This document shows, piece after piece, positions 1-9,128 of a DNA stretch of 64,000 nucleotides. Origin of the DNA: Sanguibacter sp. HDW7. GTDB taxonomy: Bacteria > Actinomycetota > Actinomycetes > Actinomycetales > Cellulomonadaceae. The notes under the pieces were generated by a model, which saw only the letters and a program-made list of their open reading frames with translations, had not been told where the DNA came from and searched no databases. The stretch is taken from the NCBI RefSeq assembly GCF_011300875.1, contig NZ_CP049862.1, positions 186,001 through 250,000 of the forward strand. Direction: 5' to 3'. Both the position numbers and the translations under genes were made by a program. Positions within the stretch are counted from its first letter, which is position 1. Each line of letters opens with the position of its first letter.

Positions 1-1908
1 GCCGTGCGCGAGCGCGCGGTACGGCGCGAGGGCGGCGTGGGCGGCGGCGAGGTGACGGTGCTCGCCGCTCAGCGCGGCGATCCGGACGAGCGCGCCCGCC
101 GCGGCGGAGCGGCCCGACGGCGACGACCCGTCGGTGGGATCGCCCGGGCGGACGACGAGCGCTGGGCCGTCGTCCGCGGGCGGGGCGTCGTAGAAGGCGT
201 CGCCCGCGACGAAGCGGTCGAGCAGGCGGTCGACGAGGCGTGCCGCGACGTCGTACCAGCGGGCGTCGCCCGTCGCGGCGTGGAGCTGGAGGAGGCCGTC
301 GGCGAGGAGCCCGTGATCCTCGAGCGTGGCCTCGGTGGGGCTCACACGCTCGCCGAGGCTCGTGCGACGCAGCACGTCGTCGTCGAGGTGACGCGTGACG
401 ACGGCGTCCGCGACCTGCGCCGCCAGATCCACGAGGTGCGGGGCGTCGAGCGTGCGGCCGGCCTCGGCGAGCGCGCCGATCGCGAGCCCGTTCCAGCCGG
501 CGACGACCTTGTCGTCGCGCGCGGGGTGCGTGCGCAGGCCGCGCGCGTCGCGCAGCCGAGCGCGCACCCGGGCCCACCGCGCGCCTTCACCCTCGCCCGG
601 CGCCACGCCGGACCCCGAGGACTCCCCGCTCCCACCCATTGACGCGTTCCCCTCATCCGACGGGGGGAACGCGTCAATCCGTCGGGAGGTGGGGGACGTC
701 GGGGCGGTGAGGACGGTGGCATCGAGGCGGAGGACGCTCGTGCCGTGCTCGAAGGTTCCCGCGTCGGTGACGGCGCAGACGTCGGCGGCCCACGACCCGT
801 CCTCGTCCCCCAGGACTGAACGCAGCTGTGCGGGCGTCCACACGTAGAAGGTGCCCTCGGCGCCGTCGGTGTCGGCGTCGAGCGAGGTCGCGAACCCTGT
901 GGTCGTGAGCATCGACTCCTCGAGGAAGGCGGCCAGCTGCAGGGCTGTCGTGCGCACCCAGTCCTCGCCCGTCGCGCGCCACAGTCCCGTGAGGACGGCG
1001 AGCAGCTGTGCGTTGTCGGTGAGCATCTTCTCGAAGTGCGGCACCGTCCACGTCGCATCGACGCAGTAGCGGGCGTAGCCGCCACCGAGCTGGTCGTGGA
1101 GCCCGCCCGCCGTCATGGCGAGGACGGTGCGTCGGACGACGCCGAGCGCGCGGGCGTCGCCCGTGCGGCCGTGGTGGCGCAGCAGATGGAGGAGCGTCGC
1201 CGACGGCGGGAACTTGGGCGCGCCCCCGAAGCCGCCGCGGACGCGGTCCTCGGCGGCGAGCAGGTGCTCGACCGCGGCGGTGAGGTCGTCGGGTCCGGGT
1301 GCCACCGCGCGGCGCGCGCCCGGCATCGGCCCGGTCGCGGGGGTCTCGACGGTGGCGGCTGTCGCGTCGTCGTCGGGAGCCTGCCCGACGCGTGACGGGT
1401 CCGCGGCCGACGTGCGCCGCAGGTGCGCGGCGAGCGCGTCCGCCTGACGCTCGACGGCCTCGCGCTGACCGTGCCACGCGGCCTGGACGCCGTCGAGCAG
1501 CTGCCGGAACGACGGCTGGCCGCCGACAGGCTCGGGCGGGTAGTACGTGCCGGCGATGAAGGGGCGGCCGTCGGGCGTGAGGACGGCCGTGAGCGGCCAG
1601 CCACCCTGCCCGGTGAGCGCGAGGAGCGCGGCCATGTGGACGGCGTCGACGTCGGGGCGCTCCTCGCGGTCGACCTTGATGCTCACGAATCCCGCGTCCA
1701 TGAGCGCCCCGACCTCCGGGTCGGAGAACGACTCGCGGGCCATGACGTGGCACCAGTGGCACGCGGCGTAGCCGATCGAGACGAGGACGGGGACGTCGCG
1801 CTCGTGGGCCTCCGCGAAGGCTGCGTCGGACCACTCGTGCCAAGCGACGGGGTTGCCGGCGTGCTGGCGCAGGTAGGGGGAGAGGGAGTGGGCGAGACGG
1901 TTCGGCAC
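1..1908 (-). CDS. DUF255 / thioredoxin-domain protein (YyaL, SSP411-like), 3' end outside window
   Basis: The frame is open from a GTG at 1908 to the window edge (636 codons, no stop), so the C-terminus is missing; family members are usually 650-700 residues. A GGGAG SD lies six bases upstream of the GTG. Near residue 40-55 the protein carries SIGYAACHWCHVM, the hallmark CHWCHVM segment of the DUF255 thioredoxin-like domain. The rest should fold as the six-hairpin glycosidase-like (alpha/alpha) toroid of the family, including a conserved-looking PHFEKMLTDNAQL stretch. The biochemical role of the family is not established; the Cys pair suggests a redox role. Unusual: a perfect 15-bp inverted repeat at 638-678 lies in frame inside the gene and encodes a linker (RRIDAFPPSDEGNASMGG) that does not look like family sequence. 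The family call is secure, the function is not. Confidence 0.85.
   Translation of the reverse strand, partial: MPNRLAHSLSPYLRQHAGNPVAWHEWSDAAFAEAHERDVPVLVSIGYAACHWCHVMARESFSDPEVGALMDAGFVSIKVDREERPDVDAVHMAALLALTGQGGWPLTAVLTPDGRPFIAGTYYPPEPVGGQPSFRQLLDGVQAAWHGQREAVERQADALAAHLRRTSAADPSRVGQAPDDDATAATVETPATGPMPGARRAVAPGPDDLTAAVEHLLAAEDRVRGGFGGAPKFPPSATLLHLLRHHGRTGDARALGVVRRTVLAMTAGGLHDQLGGGYARYCVDATWTVPHFEKMLTDNAQLLAVLTGLWRATGEDWVRTTALQLAAFLEESMLTTTGFATSLDADTDGAEGTFYVWTPAQLRSVLGDEDGSWAADVCAVTDAGTFEHGTSVLRLDATVLTAPTSPTSRRIDAFPPSDEGNASMGGSGESSGSGVAPGEGEGARWARVRARLRDARGLRTHPARDDKVVAGWNGLAIGALAEAGRTLDAPHLVDLAAQVADAVVTRHLDDDVLRRTSLGERVSPTEATLEDHGLLADGLLQLHAATGDARWYDVAARLVDRLLDRFVAGDAFYDAPPADDGPALVVRPGDPTDGSSPSGRSAAAGALVRIAALSGEHRHLAAAHAALAPYRALAHG
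638..678. repeat. Perfect palindrome inserted in frame in a coding region
   Basis: Arms attgacgcgttcccc (638-652) and ggggaacgcgtcaat (664-678) are perfect reverse complements around an 11-base loop. The element is read through in frame by the DUF255 gene. It resembles the long-armed palindromes found between genes elsewhere in the window in size, but not in sequence. Confidence 0.8.
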
Positions 1909-2158
1909 GGTGGCTCCCGGGTGAGGTGGTCGACGGTGCCAGCCAAGCACGGACCTTGGACGTCGGGGAGGTGGACGACGAACGTCCCATACCCAAGTGT
2001 GATGCGGGTCGCGTCGCGAGCTTCGGGTGGCAAAGAGCCCAACGATGTGCATTTCATCTGCGGAGGCCGCCAGAGTTTGGGCAGGGTCTTCCGTCCTTGC
2101 AGGTCAGGTGTCATTGTGAGCCATCTTCCCGACGATGTGTCATGACCGGAGACCACCC

Positions 2159-4660
2159 ATGCATGCACGTCCTCGTGCCGCCCGCCCGCGCCTTGCTGCT
2201 CTGCTCGCCGCGCTCCTCGCGCTTCTCGCGCTCGCGCCCGCGTCCGTCGCGACGGCCGAGGTTGGTGGGCCGACGCCGATGCTCCTCAACGGGACCACCG
2301 TCGACCTCCCGAGCAGCGAGGACACCGTCTGGCTGCGGATCGAGATCCCTGCGGTCGATCCGAGCGGCCTCACGGCGGAGGAGTTCTGGGGCGCGACGAA
2401 CCTGCTGGCGTCGCGACTGTCCGACATGGCGCGCACCCCGGCGCCGCAGAGCGTCATGTTCACCGCAACGTACTCGTTGCTGCCGGGCAGTCCTGCGGCC
2501 GGCACGCAGTCTGCCGAGCCGGTCCAGGTGGCGGTGCCGGCGAATCTCGGTGCGTTCGGGAACGAGGCCGCCCAGCTCGACCTCACGGTCCACAGGCACG
2601 GCGTCCCCGCGTGGCAGACGACCGAGCCGATGTACTCGGCGGGCAGCGAGGTGAGGCAGACCCAGGTGGCGACCTCGACCTTCGGCCCCGTGACGTACGA
2701 GCTCTCGGCCCCGCGCGTCGGGGTCAGCGTCGAGGGCGACGTCGTCGTCTGGGACGGTGTCACCGGGGGATCGGTCGGGGTCAGGGCGACCGACGCGTTC
2801 GGACAGAGCGTGACCCGCACCGTGTCGCTCGCGCGGTTCGGTGCGGTGACGTTCACCAACGCCACGACCAGTCTCACCACCTATGTCGGTGTCGCAGATA
2901 CACGCAGAGTCGCCGTCTCTGGTGCTACCGCCTCCACCCGGTACCGCGTCGCAGCAGGCGATCTCGGTTCCTTCACGCTGGGCACGACGGCGTCGTACGC
3001 CCCTGCCATCCTCGGGACCGCAACCGCGCCGGGGACGTACAGCGTGAACCTCGAGGCGTACCAGACGGCCGGCAGCGGTGAGGTCGTGCTCGGGCGGGGT
3101 GTCGTGACCGTCACCGTCCTTCCCTACCCCGTCGTCAGTCCGTCCCCCGCAAGCATCCAGGCGTACGTCGGCCGACCGCTCGACGTCACCGTTCTCCTTT
3201 CCACCGACACGAGCGTACGCAGCGTGTCAGGCACCCTGCCCGCATGGATGGCGTCTGTCCCGACGCTGCCGACAGGTACCTCGACGGAGACGTCGCTCCG
3301 GCTCTCGGGTACGCCGACGGCCATGGGCCAGACGTCCGTGTCCTTCACGGTCACGCACGGGGCGGGCACCACGAACGGCTCCGTGGCCGTCTCCGTGGCC
3401 GCCGCGCCGGTCGCGACCCCCGCGATCACGGCTGCGGTCCCCTCGGGGGAGGTGCGTGCCGACGGAGGCAGGGCGACGTTCCACGTCGAGTTCACCGACA
3501 GCCTCTCGCAGGGAGCTCCGGTCAACGTCGTCGGCCTGACGACGCAGGCCTTCACGGTCACAGGGCTCGTGGCGGGCAGCGTCTCCTCCGTCACCGGGTC
3601 GAACGGCGTGTACGTCGTCGTCGTCGAGGGCAGCGGGTGGACGGGCCAGGACGTCGTCCTCACCCTCGCGCCCGGCGCCGTCACGGACGTCTACGGCGTG
3701 CCCGCAGCCGGAGGATCCGGGGCACGCAGCGTCACCGTCGTCGAGCCTCCGGTCGTTACCGCTGCCACGGCGGCGACGGCGACCGTCGGCGTCGCGACCT
3801 CGATCCCGCTCGCCGCGACCACGACCTCGGCCGCACCCGTCACGTGGCAGCTCGTCTCGGGCCAGGCGTGGCTGACGCTCGACGGCTCGAACCTCGTCGG
3901 GACGCCGTACGTAGTCGGTACGCACCAGGTCGTCGTCGAGGCCACCGACTCCCTGGGCCAGACCGCGACCGGGACGATCGAGGTGACGGTGGGTGCCGCG
4001 CCCCAGGCGCCGTCGTGGGGGCAGGCGCCGCTGCCGACGGTGCCGCTCACGGCCGGGACGTCGTTCTCGCTGCGCTTCCACGCGACGGGCAACCCGACGC
4101 CCCAGCTGTGGGTGTCACGCTCGTCGACCGCGCCGACGGGCGGGCTCGCCGCGCTCGTCGCGCGCGCGATGCCGGTCACGCTGCCCGCAGGGATGACGTT
4201 CGTCGACAACGGCGACGGGTCCGGGACGCTCTCGGGCACGCCGGCGGCCGCCGGGGTCCACGAGGTGACGGTGACGGCCTCGAGCCTGTCTGGCGACGTG
4301 TCGTACGTCGTGCGTCTCGAGGTCGCAGCGGCGGTGCCGCCGACGACGCAGCCGCCGACGACCCAGCCGCCGACGACCCAGCCGCCGACGACCCAGCCGC
4401 CGACGACCCAGCCGCCGACGGAGGAGCCGACCGACGACCCGACGACGACGGAGACGCCCGTCACCGAAGCCCCGACGGAGTCACCGAGCCCGGACCCGAG
4501 CGACGATCAGACGGCTGAGCCGTCATCCTCCGCGACAGCCGCGCCGGGTGACGACGACCTGCCCGCGACGGGCGCGAACGGCGTCGTCGGCCTCGGCCTC
4601 GCCGCGCTGCTGCTGGCGGCGGGCACGCTCGCCCTCGTGGCACGCCGTCGCACGGCCTGA
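2159..4660 (+). CDS. Sortase-anchored Ig-like surface protein
   Basis: About 833 residues. The ATG at 2159 is chosen because a GGAGA SD sits seven bases upstream. An in-frame ATG at 2135 exists but has no SD and would place eight residues before the signal peptide. N-terminal signal peptide (Arg-rich, then an Ala/Leu core ending near ASVATA). The middle has putative Ig-like (He_PIG/cadherin-like) modules with the recurrent LSGTPTAMGQTSVSF and LSGTPAAAGVHEVTV signature. A proline/threonine stalk follows with five PPTTQ pentapeptides (15-bp tandem DNA repeat), then a Thr/Pro/Asp-rich region. The C-terminus is a classical wall-sorting signal: LPATG, hydrophobic helix, ARRRTA. It is therefore expected to be exported and covalently attached to peptidoglycan by a class E/D-type sortase. 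Adhesin or wall-associated role inferred. Confidence 0.85.
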   Translation: MHARPRAARPRLAALLAALLALLALAPASVATAEVGGPTPMLLNGTTVDLPSSEDTVWLRIEIPAVDPSGLTAEEFWGATNLLASRLSDMARTPAPQSVMFTATYSLLPGSPAAGTQSAEPVQVAVPANLGAFGNEAAQLDLTVHRHGVPAWQTTEPMYSAGSEVRQTQVATSTFGPVTYELSAPRVGVSVEGDVVVWDGVTGGSVGVRATDAFGQSVTRTVSLARFGAVTFTNATTSLTTYVGVADTRRVAVSGATASTRYRVAAGDLGSFTLGTTASYAPAILGTATAPGTYSVNLEAYQTAGSGEVVLGRGVVTVTVLPYPVVSPSPASIQAYVGRPLDVTVLLSTDTSVRSVSGTLPAWMASVPTLPTGTSTETSLRLSGTPTAMGQTSVSFTVTHGAGTTNGSVAVSVAAAPVATPAITAAVPSGEVRADGGRATFHVEFTDSLSQGAPVNVVGLTTQAFTVTGLVAGSVSSVTGSNGVYVVVVEGSGWTGQDVVLTLAPGAVTDVYGVPAAGGSGARSVTVVEPPVVTAATAATATVGVATSIPLAATTTSAAPVTWQLVSGQAWLTLDGSNLVGTPYVVGTHQVVVEATDSLGQTATGTIEVTVGAAPQAPSWGQAPLPTVPLTAGTSFSLRFHATGNPTPQLWVSRSSTAPTGGLAALVARAMPVTLPAGMTFVDNGDGSGTLSGTPAAAGVHEVTVTASSLSGDVSYVVRLEVAAAVPPTTQPPTTQPPTTQPPTTQPPTTQPPTEEPTDDPTTTETPVTEAPTESPSPDPSDDQTAEPSSSATAAPGDDDLPATGANGVVGLGLAALLLAAGTLALVARRRTA

Positions 4661-4681
4661 CACCCAACCTCTCTCTCGAGC

Positions 4682-4790
4682 CGTAGGTCTCCAGCACCAT
4701 CGAATGGTGCTGGAGACCTACGAGTCCCAATCCAGCCACGACTCGTAGCGTCCGTGCACACTCGGGCCGTGTGCAGCGGCTCTACGAGTC
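4682..4790. repeat. Intergenic palindromes, CTACGAGTC family, copy 1
   Basis: First hairpin: 19-bp perfect arms cgtaggtctccagcaccat (4682-4700) and its complement (4704-4722) with a 3-base loop. Second hairpin at 4740-4790: GACTCGTAG-N5-GTGCACAC facing GTGTGCAG-N5-CTACGAGTC. The first could act as terminator for the surface-protein gene that ends at 4660, but the same sequences recur in five other intergenic places in this window. Confidence 0.85.
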
Positions 4791-4875
4791 GCAGAAGGGA
4801 CGGGGAGGAGCGGGGCGAGCGCGAGGGGTCAGCTATGCGGGTCGTCCGGCGGGGCGTCCCCGACCGTCGGGAGCA

Positions 4876-5219
4876 GGACCGGTCGTTGTCGAGCAGGACG
4901 TTGGCGCCGTCCGCGGAGAACTGCTGAGGCACGATGATCGTGCCCTGTCCTTCGAGCGCATGCCCGCGGGTGACCTCGCCCGTGAGGATGTTGTGCACGC
5001 GGATGGAGCCGCCGTCGCGCAGGAGGCGCGACGGGTCGAAGCCGAGGCCGAGGGGCACGAGGACGACGAGGAGGCCGAGGTAGAAGACCCCGCCGTGGAG
5101 CAGCAGACGCGGGTCGGTGCCGACTGTCGAGGCGAGGAACGCGGGCATGAGGAGCGCCGCGCACGGGCTGTCGAGCGCGAGGGCGCCTCCGACGAAGGCG
5201 GTGAGAGTCCGATGTCCAT
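4876..5219 (-). pseudogene. CcdA-like thiol-disulfide transmembrane protein, frameshifted and truncated
   Basis: ATG at 5219, five bases after the stop of the DsbA-like gene. The first residues MDIGL match the CcdA-family start. A single-base loss then shifts the frame, and the family sequence continues one frame over as TAFVGGALALDSPCAALLMPAF and GGVFYLGLLVVLVPLGLG (to about 5041). Only the first two of the usual six membrane helices remain. The following residues (RVHNILTGEVTRGHALEGQ to about 4876) look unrelated to CcdA and could come from another gene. Intact CcdA would pass reducing equivalents across the membrane to the neighbouring thioredoxin-like protein; here it cannot be functional. 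Confidence 0.65.
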
Positions 5220-5224
5220 GCGCG

Positions 5225-5695
5225 CTACCTCGTCGCAGCGAGCGCGGACTGGAAGGCGTCCTCGAAGACCTGCGTGGGCTGGGCGCCGACGATCGGCCTG
5301 CCGCCCGTGGTGAAGGCGGGCGTCGACGTGGTGCCGAGGTCGAGTCCGAGCTTCCGGTGGTCGGCGACGACGCGGGTCGCGTCGGCGGCGGCGAGGTCGG
5401 CGGTGAAGCGGTCGGTCTCGAGGCCCAGGCCGCCCGCGAGGGCGGTGGGGGCGTCGTCGGGGCCCGTCGCGAGCAGGTCGTCGGGGGCGCGGGCCCCGAC
5501 GGAGGCGAGGTCGGGCAGCTCCGGGTTCTGCACCTCGGTGGGGGCGACGTAGCCGGGCGTGGCCCCCGCGGCAGCCGGGGTGGAGCCACCCCGGCACGCC
5601 AGGACGGCGACGGTGATGAGCGCGGCGGCGACGTCGAGGACGAGGACCGGGACGATGATCGACCGCCGGTAACGGGTGGCGGGCGTCTTGGTCAT
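5225..5695 (-). pseudogene. DsbA-family thiol oxidoreductase lacking its catalytic core (internal deletion)
   Basis: 156 residues from an ATG at 5695 with GAGGAG upstream. It has an N-terminal membrane anchor (about residues 10-34), a linker, then PDDLLATGPDDAPT, which in the family leads directly into the strand carrying CPFC/CPYC. Here it jumps instead to ALAGGLGLETDRFTADL and the C-terminal STPAFTTGGRPIVGAQ (cis-Pro region). Some 70 residues including the CxxC are therefore missing in frame, compared with the usual 220-240. It is translatable but cannot do dithiol chemistry. The adjacent CcdA-like gene is also broken, so the pathway at this locus looks lost. It could alternatively be a repurposed small membrane protein. 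Confidence 0.65.
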
Positions 5696-5750
5696 GGTGG
5701 TGTCTCCTCGGGTAAGGCGGACGCGTCGCCGCCCCGTCGCCGCCGGGGAT

Positions 5751-5770
5751 TGTGCAGAGCCCTACGAGTC
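5751..5770. repeat. Single half-site of the CTACGAGTC repeat family
   Basis: TGTGCAGAGCCCTACGAGTC, one arm only, in the gap between the DsbA-like remnant and the PKD-domain gene; no matching partner arm was found close by. Confidence 0.6.
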
Positions 5771-5810
5771 GGGGTCGCGCTGGCGCGGGGTGCCCGCCGG
5801 TTGGTGCCCG

Positions 5811-6770
5811 TCAGCTGAGGACCGAACGGACCTCGCGGGTCTCGAACGGGGCGGTCGAGTGGGTGGTGCTGCCGGTGCCCGCGATGGGGCGCCATGTGCC
5901 AGCGTCGCTGGCGACATCGCTGCCGGCGACGCGGAAGCGACCGGTCCACGTGGTCGTGAGGGTGACGTGGTAGGTGCCGACCTTCGTGTACGTGTGCGTC
6001 GTCGTCGTGTCGGGGTAGGGCGCGCCGGGCGTCGTCGTGACGACGGGTGCGCTGCCGTCGCCGGGGTCCCAGGAGAACGACGACGGGGTGAGCTCGAGCT
6101 CGACCTCCGTGCCGAGGACCGTCGTGGTCAGGTGCTCGGGGGTGTCGTCGGTGTAGTACGTCATGGGGATCTGCACGGTGAACCAGTCGGTGACGGGGGC
6201 GATGGTGGCGTGCTTGGGCGGGATCTTCAGGGTCTTGAGCTCGCGGGCGACGGCGTCAGCGAGGTCGTCGACGGGCTCGCCGACGGGTGCGCACGGTCCG
6301 TTGAGCAGGCGCCAGCCGGACCAGAGGTCCTCGGAGGTCAGCGGGCGGGTGCGGTACTTGTAGGCGGTGACGGTGACGGCGCCTGATGGGCACTCGAAGG
6401 TCGCGGGAGAAGCGCACTGGGCGCGGAGGTTGGGTTCGGCGAGGGGGATGGTGATGATCTGGCAGTCCTCGGGCTGCCAGGGAAGGGTCTGGGTGACGAC
6501 GTCCGGAGGTGGGGGCTTGATGGGCGGCACGCCGGGCGAACCGGGGTCCTCACCCTCCACGTCGACCTCGCCGGCACGGTGATCTGAGAACGCTGGATCA
6601 ATGACCGTCGTCGGGGATACCGCGACTGAGGCACCGTGCGAGAGGTTCGAAGACTCGACTAACGGCGGGTTGCCGGAAGCAGTAGCGGCCCCGGTAAGCG
6701 ACGCGGCTGCAAGTACTGGCACAGCGATGACTCCGTCCCGGATGCCGCGCCACGTGAAGAGACCTTTCAC
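5811..6770 (-). CDS. Secreted PKD-domain protein
   Basis: 319 residues starting with GTG at 6770. This start overlaps the stop of the upstream lipoprotein gene (GTGA), indicating translational coupling. N-terminal export signal with core VIAVPVLAAASLTGAATA. The middle is proline-rich (PPIKPPPPD). A PKD-like domain lies near residues 220-290: SFSWDPGDGSAP and the THTYTKVGTYHVTLTT strand typical of PKD/IPT folds. Two Cys pairs lie in the first half. Such genes paired with a lipoprotein are common in Micrococcales; PKD domains usually mediate extracellular protein or polysaccharide contact. No catalytic motif seen. Function unknown; the pair probably works together at the cell surface. Confidence 0.75.
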   Translation of the reverse strand: MKGLFTWRGIRDGVIAVPVLAAASLTGAATASGNPPLVESSNLSHGASVAVSPTTVIDPAFSDHRAGEVDVEGEDPGSPGVPPIKPPPPDVVTQTLPWQPEDCQIITIPLAEPNLRAQCASPATFECPSGAVTVTAYKYRTRPLTSEDLWSGWRLLNGPCAPVGEPVDDLADAVARELKTLKIPPKHATIAPVTDWFTVQIPMTYYTDDTPEHLTTTVLGTEVELELTPSSFSWDPGDGSAPVVTTTPGAPYPDTTTTHTYTKVGTYHVTLTTTWTGRFRVAGSDVASDAGTWRPIAGTGSTTHSTAPFETREVRSVLS

Positions 6771-7363
6771 TTGTCGAGTTCCGTGTCGACCTCGGAGATC
6801 TTGACGTCTGGTCCCGTACTGACCTCGACGAGGACCGGGCCGACGAATCCAGGAATCGTCCGTGTGCTGCCATCGCTACGCAGCGAGCTCGAGTCCGCTT
6901 GCCTAAGTTCGAGGCGCCAGACGTCAACGTTGTCGCGAGTTGATGGCAGGAGCTTGAAGACGGAGATGAGGAAGCTACCGCCGGTCATCTCTCCACCGGC
7001 ACCGTAGAACTCCTGGATGTCGTCCACCGCGCTGGAGCAGAACTTGCAGGACTTCGTGGACAGAGACTTGAGGGGCGCTGTGTCCCCGCTGGTGAGCGCG
7101 TACTCGTACGCCCTGAAGAAGTTCTCGATGGTGACGAACGATGCGTCGATCTCGTCGGCGGGGAGCGGCTTGAGACCGGCGGGGTTGGGGTCGGCGGTCG
7201 GTGTGGGGGTTGGCGTCGGGGATGTCGTCGTGGGTGCCGGCGCTGGAGTCGTCGGCGTCGTGGTGCGTGCGTCGGGAGAGCAGCCAGCGAGCCCGAGCGC
7301 GAGCACCATTGCGGCGAGCGCGGCGCGCAGGGCCGGGGCGGGGGTCGGTCGTGCGGCATTCAT
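6767..7363 (-). CDS. Lipoprotein, DUF6318-like
   Basis: 198 residues. ATG at 7363 chosen because GGAGG precedes it by six bases; longer in-frame extensions upstream run into the intergenic palindromes. Lipobox LALGLAGC gives lipidation near residue 26, followed by a Thr/Pro-rich spacer (TPTTPAPAPTTTSPTPTPTP). The globular part begins LKPLPADEIDASFVTIENFFRAYEYAL and contains CKFC, a pattern I associate with actinobacterial DUF6318 lipoproteins; the fold is SnoaL/NTF2-like in appearance. Overlaps the PKD-domain gene by the GTGA junction, so both come from one transcript. Family name from memory, moderate certainty; function unknown. Confidence 0.7.
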   Translation of the reverse strand: MNAARPTPAPALRAALAAMVLALGLAGCSPDARTTTPTTPAPAPTTTSPTPTPTPTADPNPAGLKPLPADEIDASFVTIENFFRAYEYALTSGDTAPLKSLSTKSCKFCSSAVDDIQEFYGAGGEMTGGSFLISVFKLLPSTRDNVDVWRLELRQADSSSLRSDGSTRTIPGFVGPVLVEVSTGPDVKISEVDTELDK

Positions 7364-7480
7364 GGGCGTCCTCCGTCGTGGGTCCGTCGTCGAACCTAGG
7401 TCGCGTTCGGGACGAACGCATGCGGAAGCCTCATCCTGTGGACAACGGGCGGGGCGCGGTGCGGCAGGGAGCCCCGGGGA

Positions 7481-7566
7481 GTGTGCAGGGATGCTACGAG
7501 TCGCACGAAGGAGGTGACTCGTAGCGCCTACGCACACTCGGGGAGTGTGCAACGACGCTACGAGTC
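7481..7566. repeat. Intergenic palindromes, CTACGAGTC family, copy 3
   Basis: Three modules: GTGTGCA-N5-GCTACGAGTC (7481-7502), its inverted form GACTCGTAGC-N5-GCACAC (7516-7537) and a direct copy (7545-7566). They lie between two genes that are both on the minus strand. Confidence 0.85.
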
Positions 7567-7592
7567 GCGAGAAGGGGAAGAGCCGGGACGGG

Positions 7593-8972
7593 TCAGCGGT
7601 GGGACGCCACGTAGTGCGTGCCCGTGCCCTCCGTCTTCGCGACCCACGCGACAGCCGTCGCGCCGCCGCGTGCGACGGCGAGGTCGAGCGTGTACCAGCC
7701 GCCGACGATCGAGCGGCCGAGCGTCCGCGGCTTCGACCAGCGCGTCCCGGCCTTGGTGGACGTCCGGACGACGAGCTTGCCGGTCGATGCGGTGCGCCCC
7801 GCCACGACCGACACCAGCGTCACCGTGCCGTCGTGCTGCTGTGCGAGCCGCGTCTCCTGCGAGCCCTTGACGCTCAGGACGGGCTTGGAGAAGCCGGTGT
7901 CGCCGCCGCGGCGCAGGACGCGGACGGTGGCGCGCCCATCGTGCCCGGTGTGGACGATGGTCGCGCGGCCGTCGGGCGAGCCGGCGACGCTCGTCGCGAG
8001 CGTCGTGCGCTTGCCCCAGGCGCGCTTCGCGTGCGCGCGCGTGCGGACGTAGACCTTGTCGGTGTCGAGGTCCTTGTTCTCGGTCCAGGAGGCGACGCTC
8101 TTGGCGCCGGCCTGGGCGACGGCGACGTTCCAGACGGTGGTCGACGACGCCTTCGTGGCCGTGCCGAACTTCGTCGTGCCGGCGGAGCGGGAGGCGAGGT
8201 AGAGGTGGCCGTCGGCCTTGCCGTCGTTGTCGAAGATGTCGGCGACGGAGCGCATGGCGACCGTCGCGGCGCCGTTGGCGGTGACGTCGAGGTGCACGGA
8301 GCGGAGGCTCGCGGAGGCCTTGAGGTTCGGTGTGGTGACGACGGTGCGGGGCGTCGTCCAGCGCTTCTGGCCCGGCTTGCGGGTCGACGTCTTGAGGGTG
8401 CGGCCGACGTTGTACGCGACGGTGATCGTGCCGTTCTTCTGGACGTCGGCGTCGAGCGCCTCGCTCGCTCCCTTGGGTGCGACGGTGCGCGTCCAGCGGG
8501 TCGAGCCGTTCTTGCGCGTCCAGATGCTTGCGCGGCACTTGTCGCCGTCGGCGGGGACGACGAGCACGCTCGAGCCGTTCTCGCCCGTGCGGAGCTCGGG
8601 GAAGACGCCGGCCGTGACACCGTCGAACGCCCGGACGCGCGTGCGTGTGCCGCTGGGCGACTGGCGGTAGAGGGTTGCGGTCCACTCGGTCGAGGGGCCG
8701 TCGCCCGTCGTGCGGTCGATGCGCAGGAGGTCGACGGTGCCGTCGGCCGTGATGGAGACGGAGTCGACGGCCTTCTCCGTCGAGAGGTCGCGCGTCACCC
8801 AGGTGGGGCGCGCGGCCGGCGCGGTACTCGGCAGGGCGGTTCCCGACGTGCCAGCGCTCGACGGCGCCGCGTGCGCCGGCAGGGGTGCGAGCGCGAGCCC
8901 GACGGTCGTGAGGAGGTCGAGCGACACGGTGGTTCGTCGGGTGGTGCTGCGGGTGTGGCGAAGGGTTGTCAT
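7593..8972 (-). CDS. Secreted protein with repeated beta-propeller-like blades, function unknown
   Basis: 459 residues from an ATG at 8972; a GAAAGG SD lies ten bases upstream. Signal peptide: basic start (RHTRSTTRRT) then VGLALAPLPAHA, cleaved before APSS. The mature part has regularly spaced motifs of the type W-x-x-A/T and DGTVTLVSV, ADGTVDLLRI, KNGTITVAYN, ANGAATVAM, repeated about every 45-50 residues. This suggests a sialidase/BNR-like beta-propeller. No catalytic residues of a known hydrolase family are evident, and Cys is almost absent. Probably an extracellular binding protein; not recognised further. Confidence 0.7.
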   Translation of the reverse strand: MTTLRHTRSTTRRTTVSLDLLTTVGLALAPLPAHAAPSSAGTSGTALPSTAPAARPTWVTRDLSTEKAVDSVSITADGTVDLLRIDRTTGDGPSTEWTATLYRQSPSGTRTRVRAFDGVTAGVFPELRTGENGSSVLVVPADGDKCRASIWTRKNGSTRWTRTVAPKGASEALDADVQKNGTITVAYNVGRTLKTSTRKPGQKRWTTPRTVVTTPNLKASASLRSVHLDVTANGAATVAMRSVADIFDNDGKADGHLYLASRSAGTTKFGTATKASSTTVWNVAVAQAGAKSVASWTENKDLDTDKVYVRTRAHAKRAWGKRTTLATSVAGSPDGRATIVHTGHDGRATVRVLRRGGDTGFSKPVLSVKGSQETRLAQQHDGTVTLVSVVAGRTASTGKLVVRTSTKAGTRWSKPRTLGRSIVGGWYTLDLAVARGGATAVAWVAKTEGTGTHYVASHR

Positions 8973-9128
8973 CGAGGTGCGCCTTTCGTCTGACCGACGT
9001 GCGATACGCGGTTCGTCGGATCAGTGAACCCTGCCGCGGGCAGGCACGGACAGCGGACGGCGCGGGGCTGCACGGGATCTCTACAGGCTGACGAGGTGGA
9101 GGCGCCGAGGCGGATCCGTCTCCCCGCA

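Noticed and set aside
4885-5040. Continuation of the CcdA remnant (RVHNILTGEVTRGHALEGQ) as a separate gene
   Set aside because: No start, no SD and no stop-defined unit of its own; kept within the pseudogene note.
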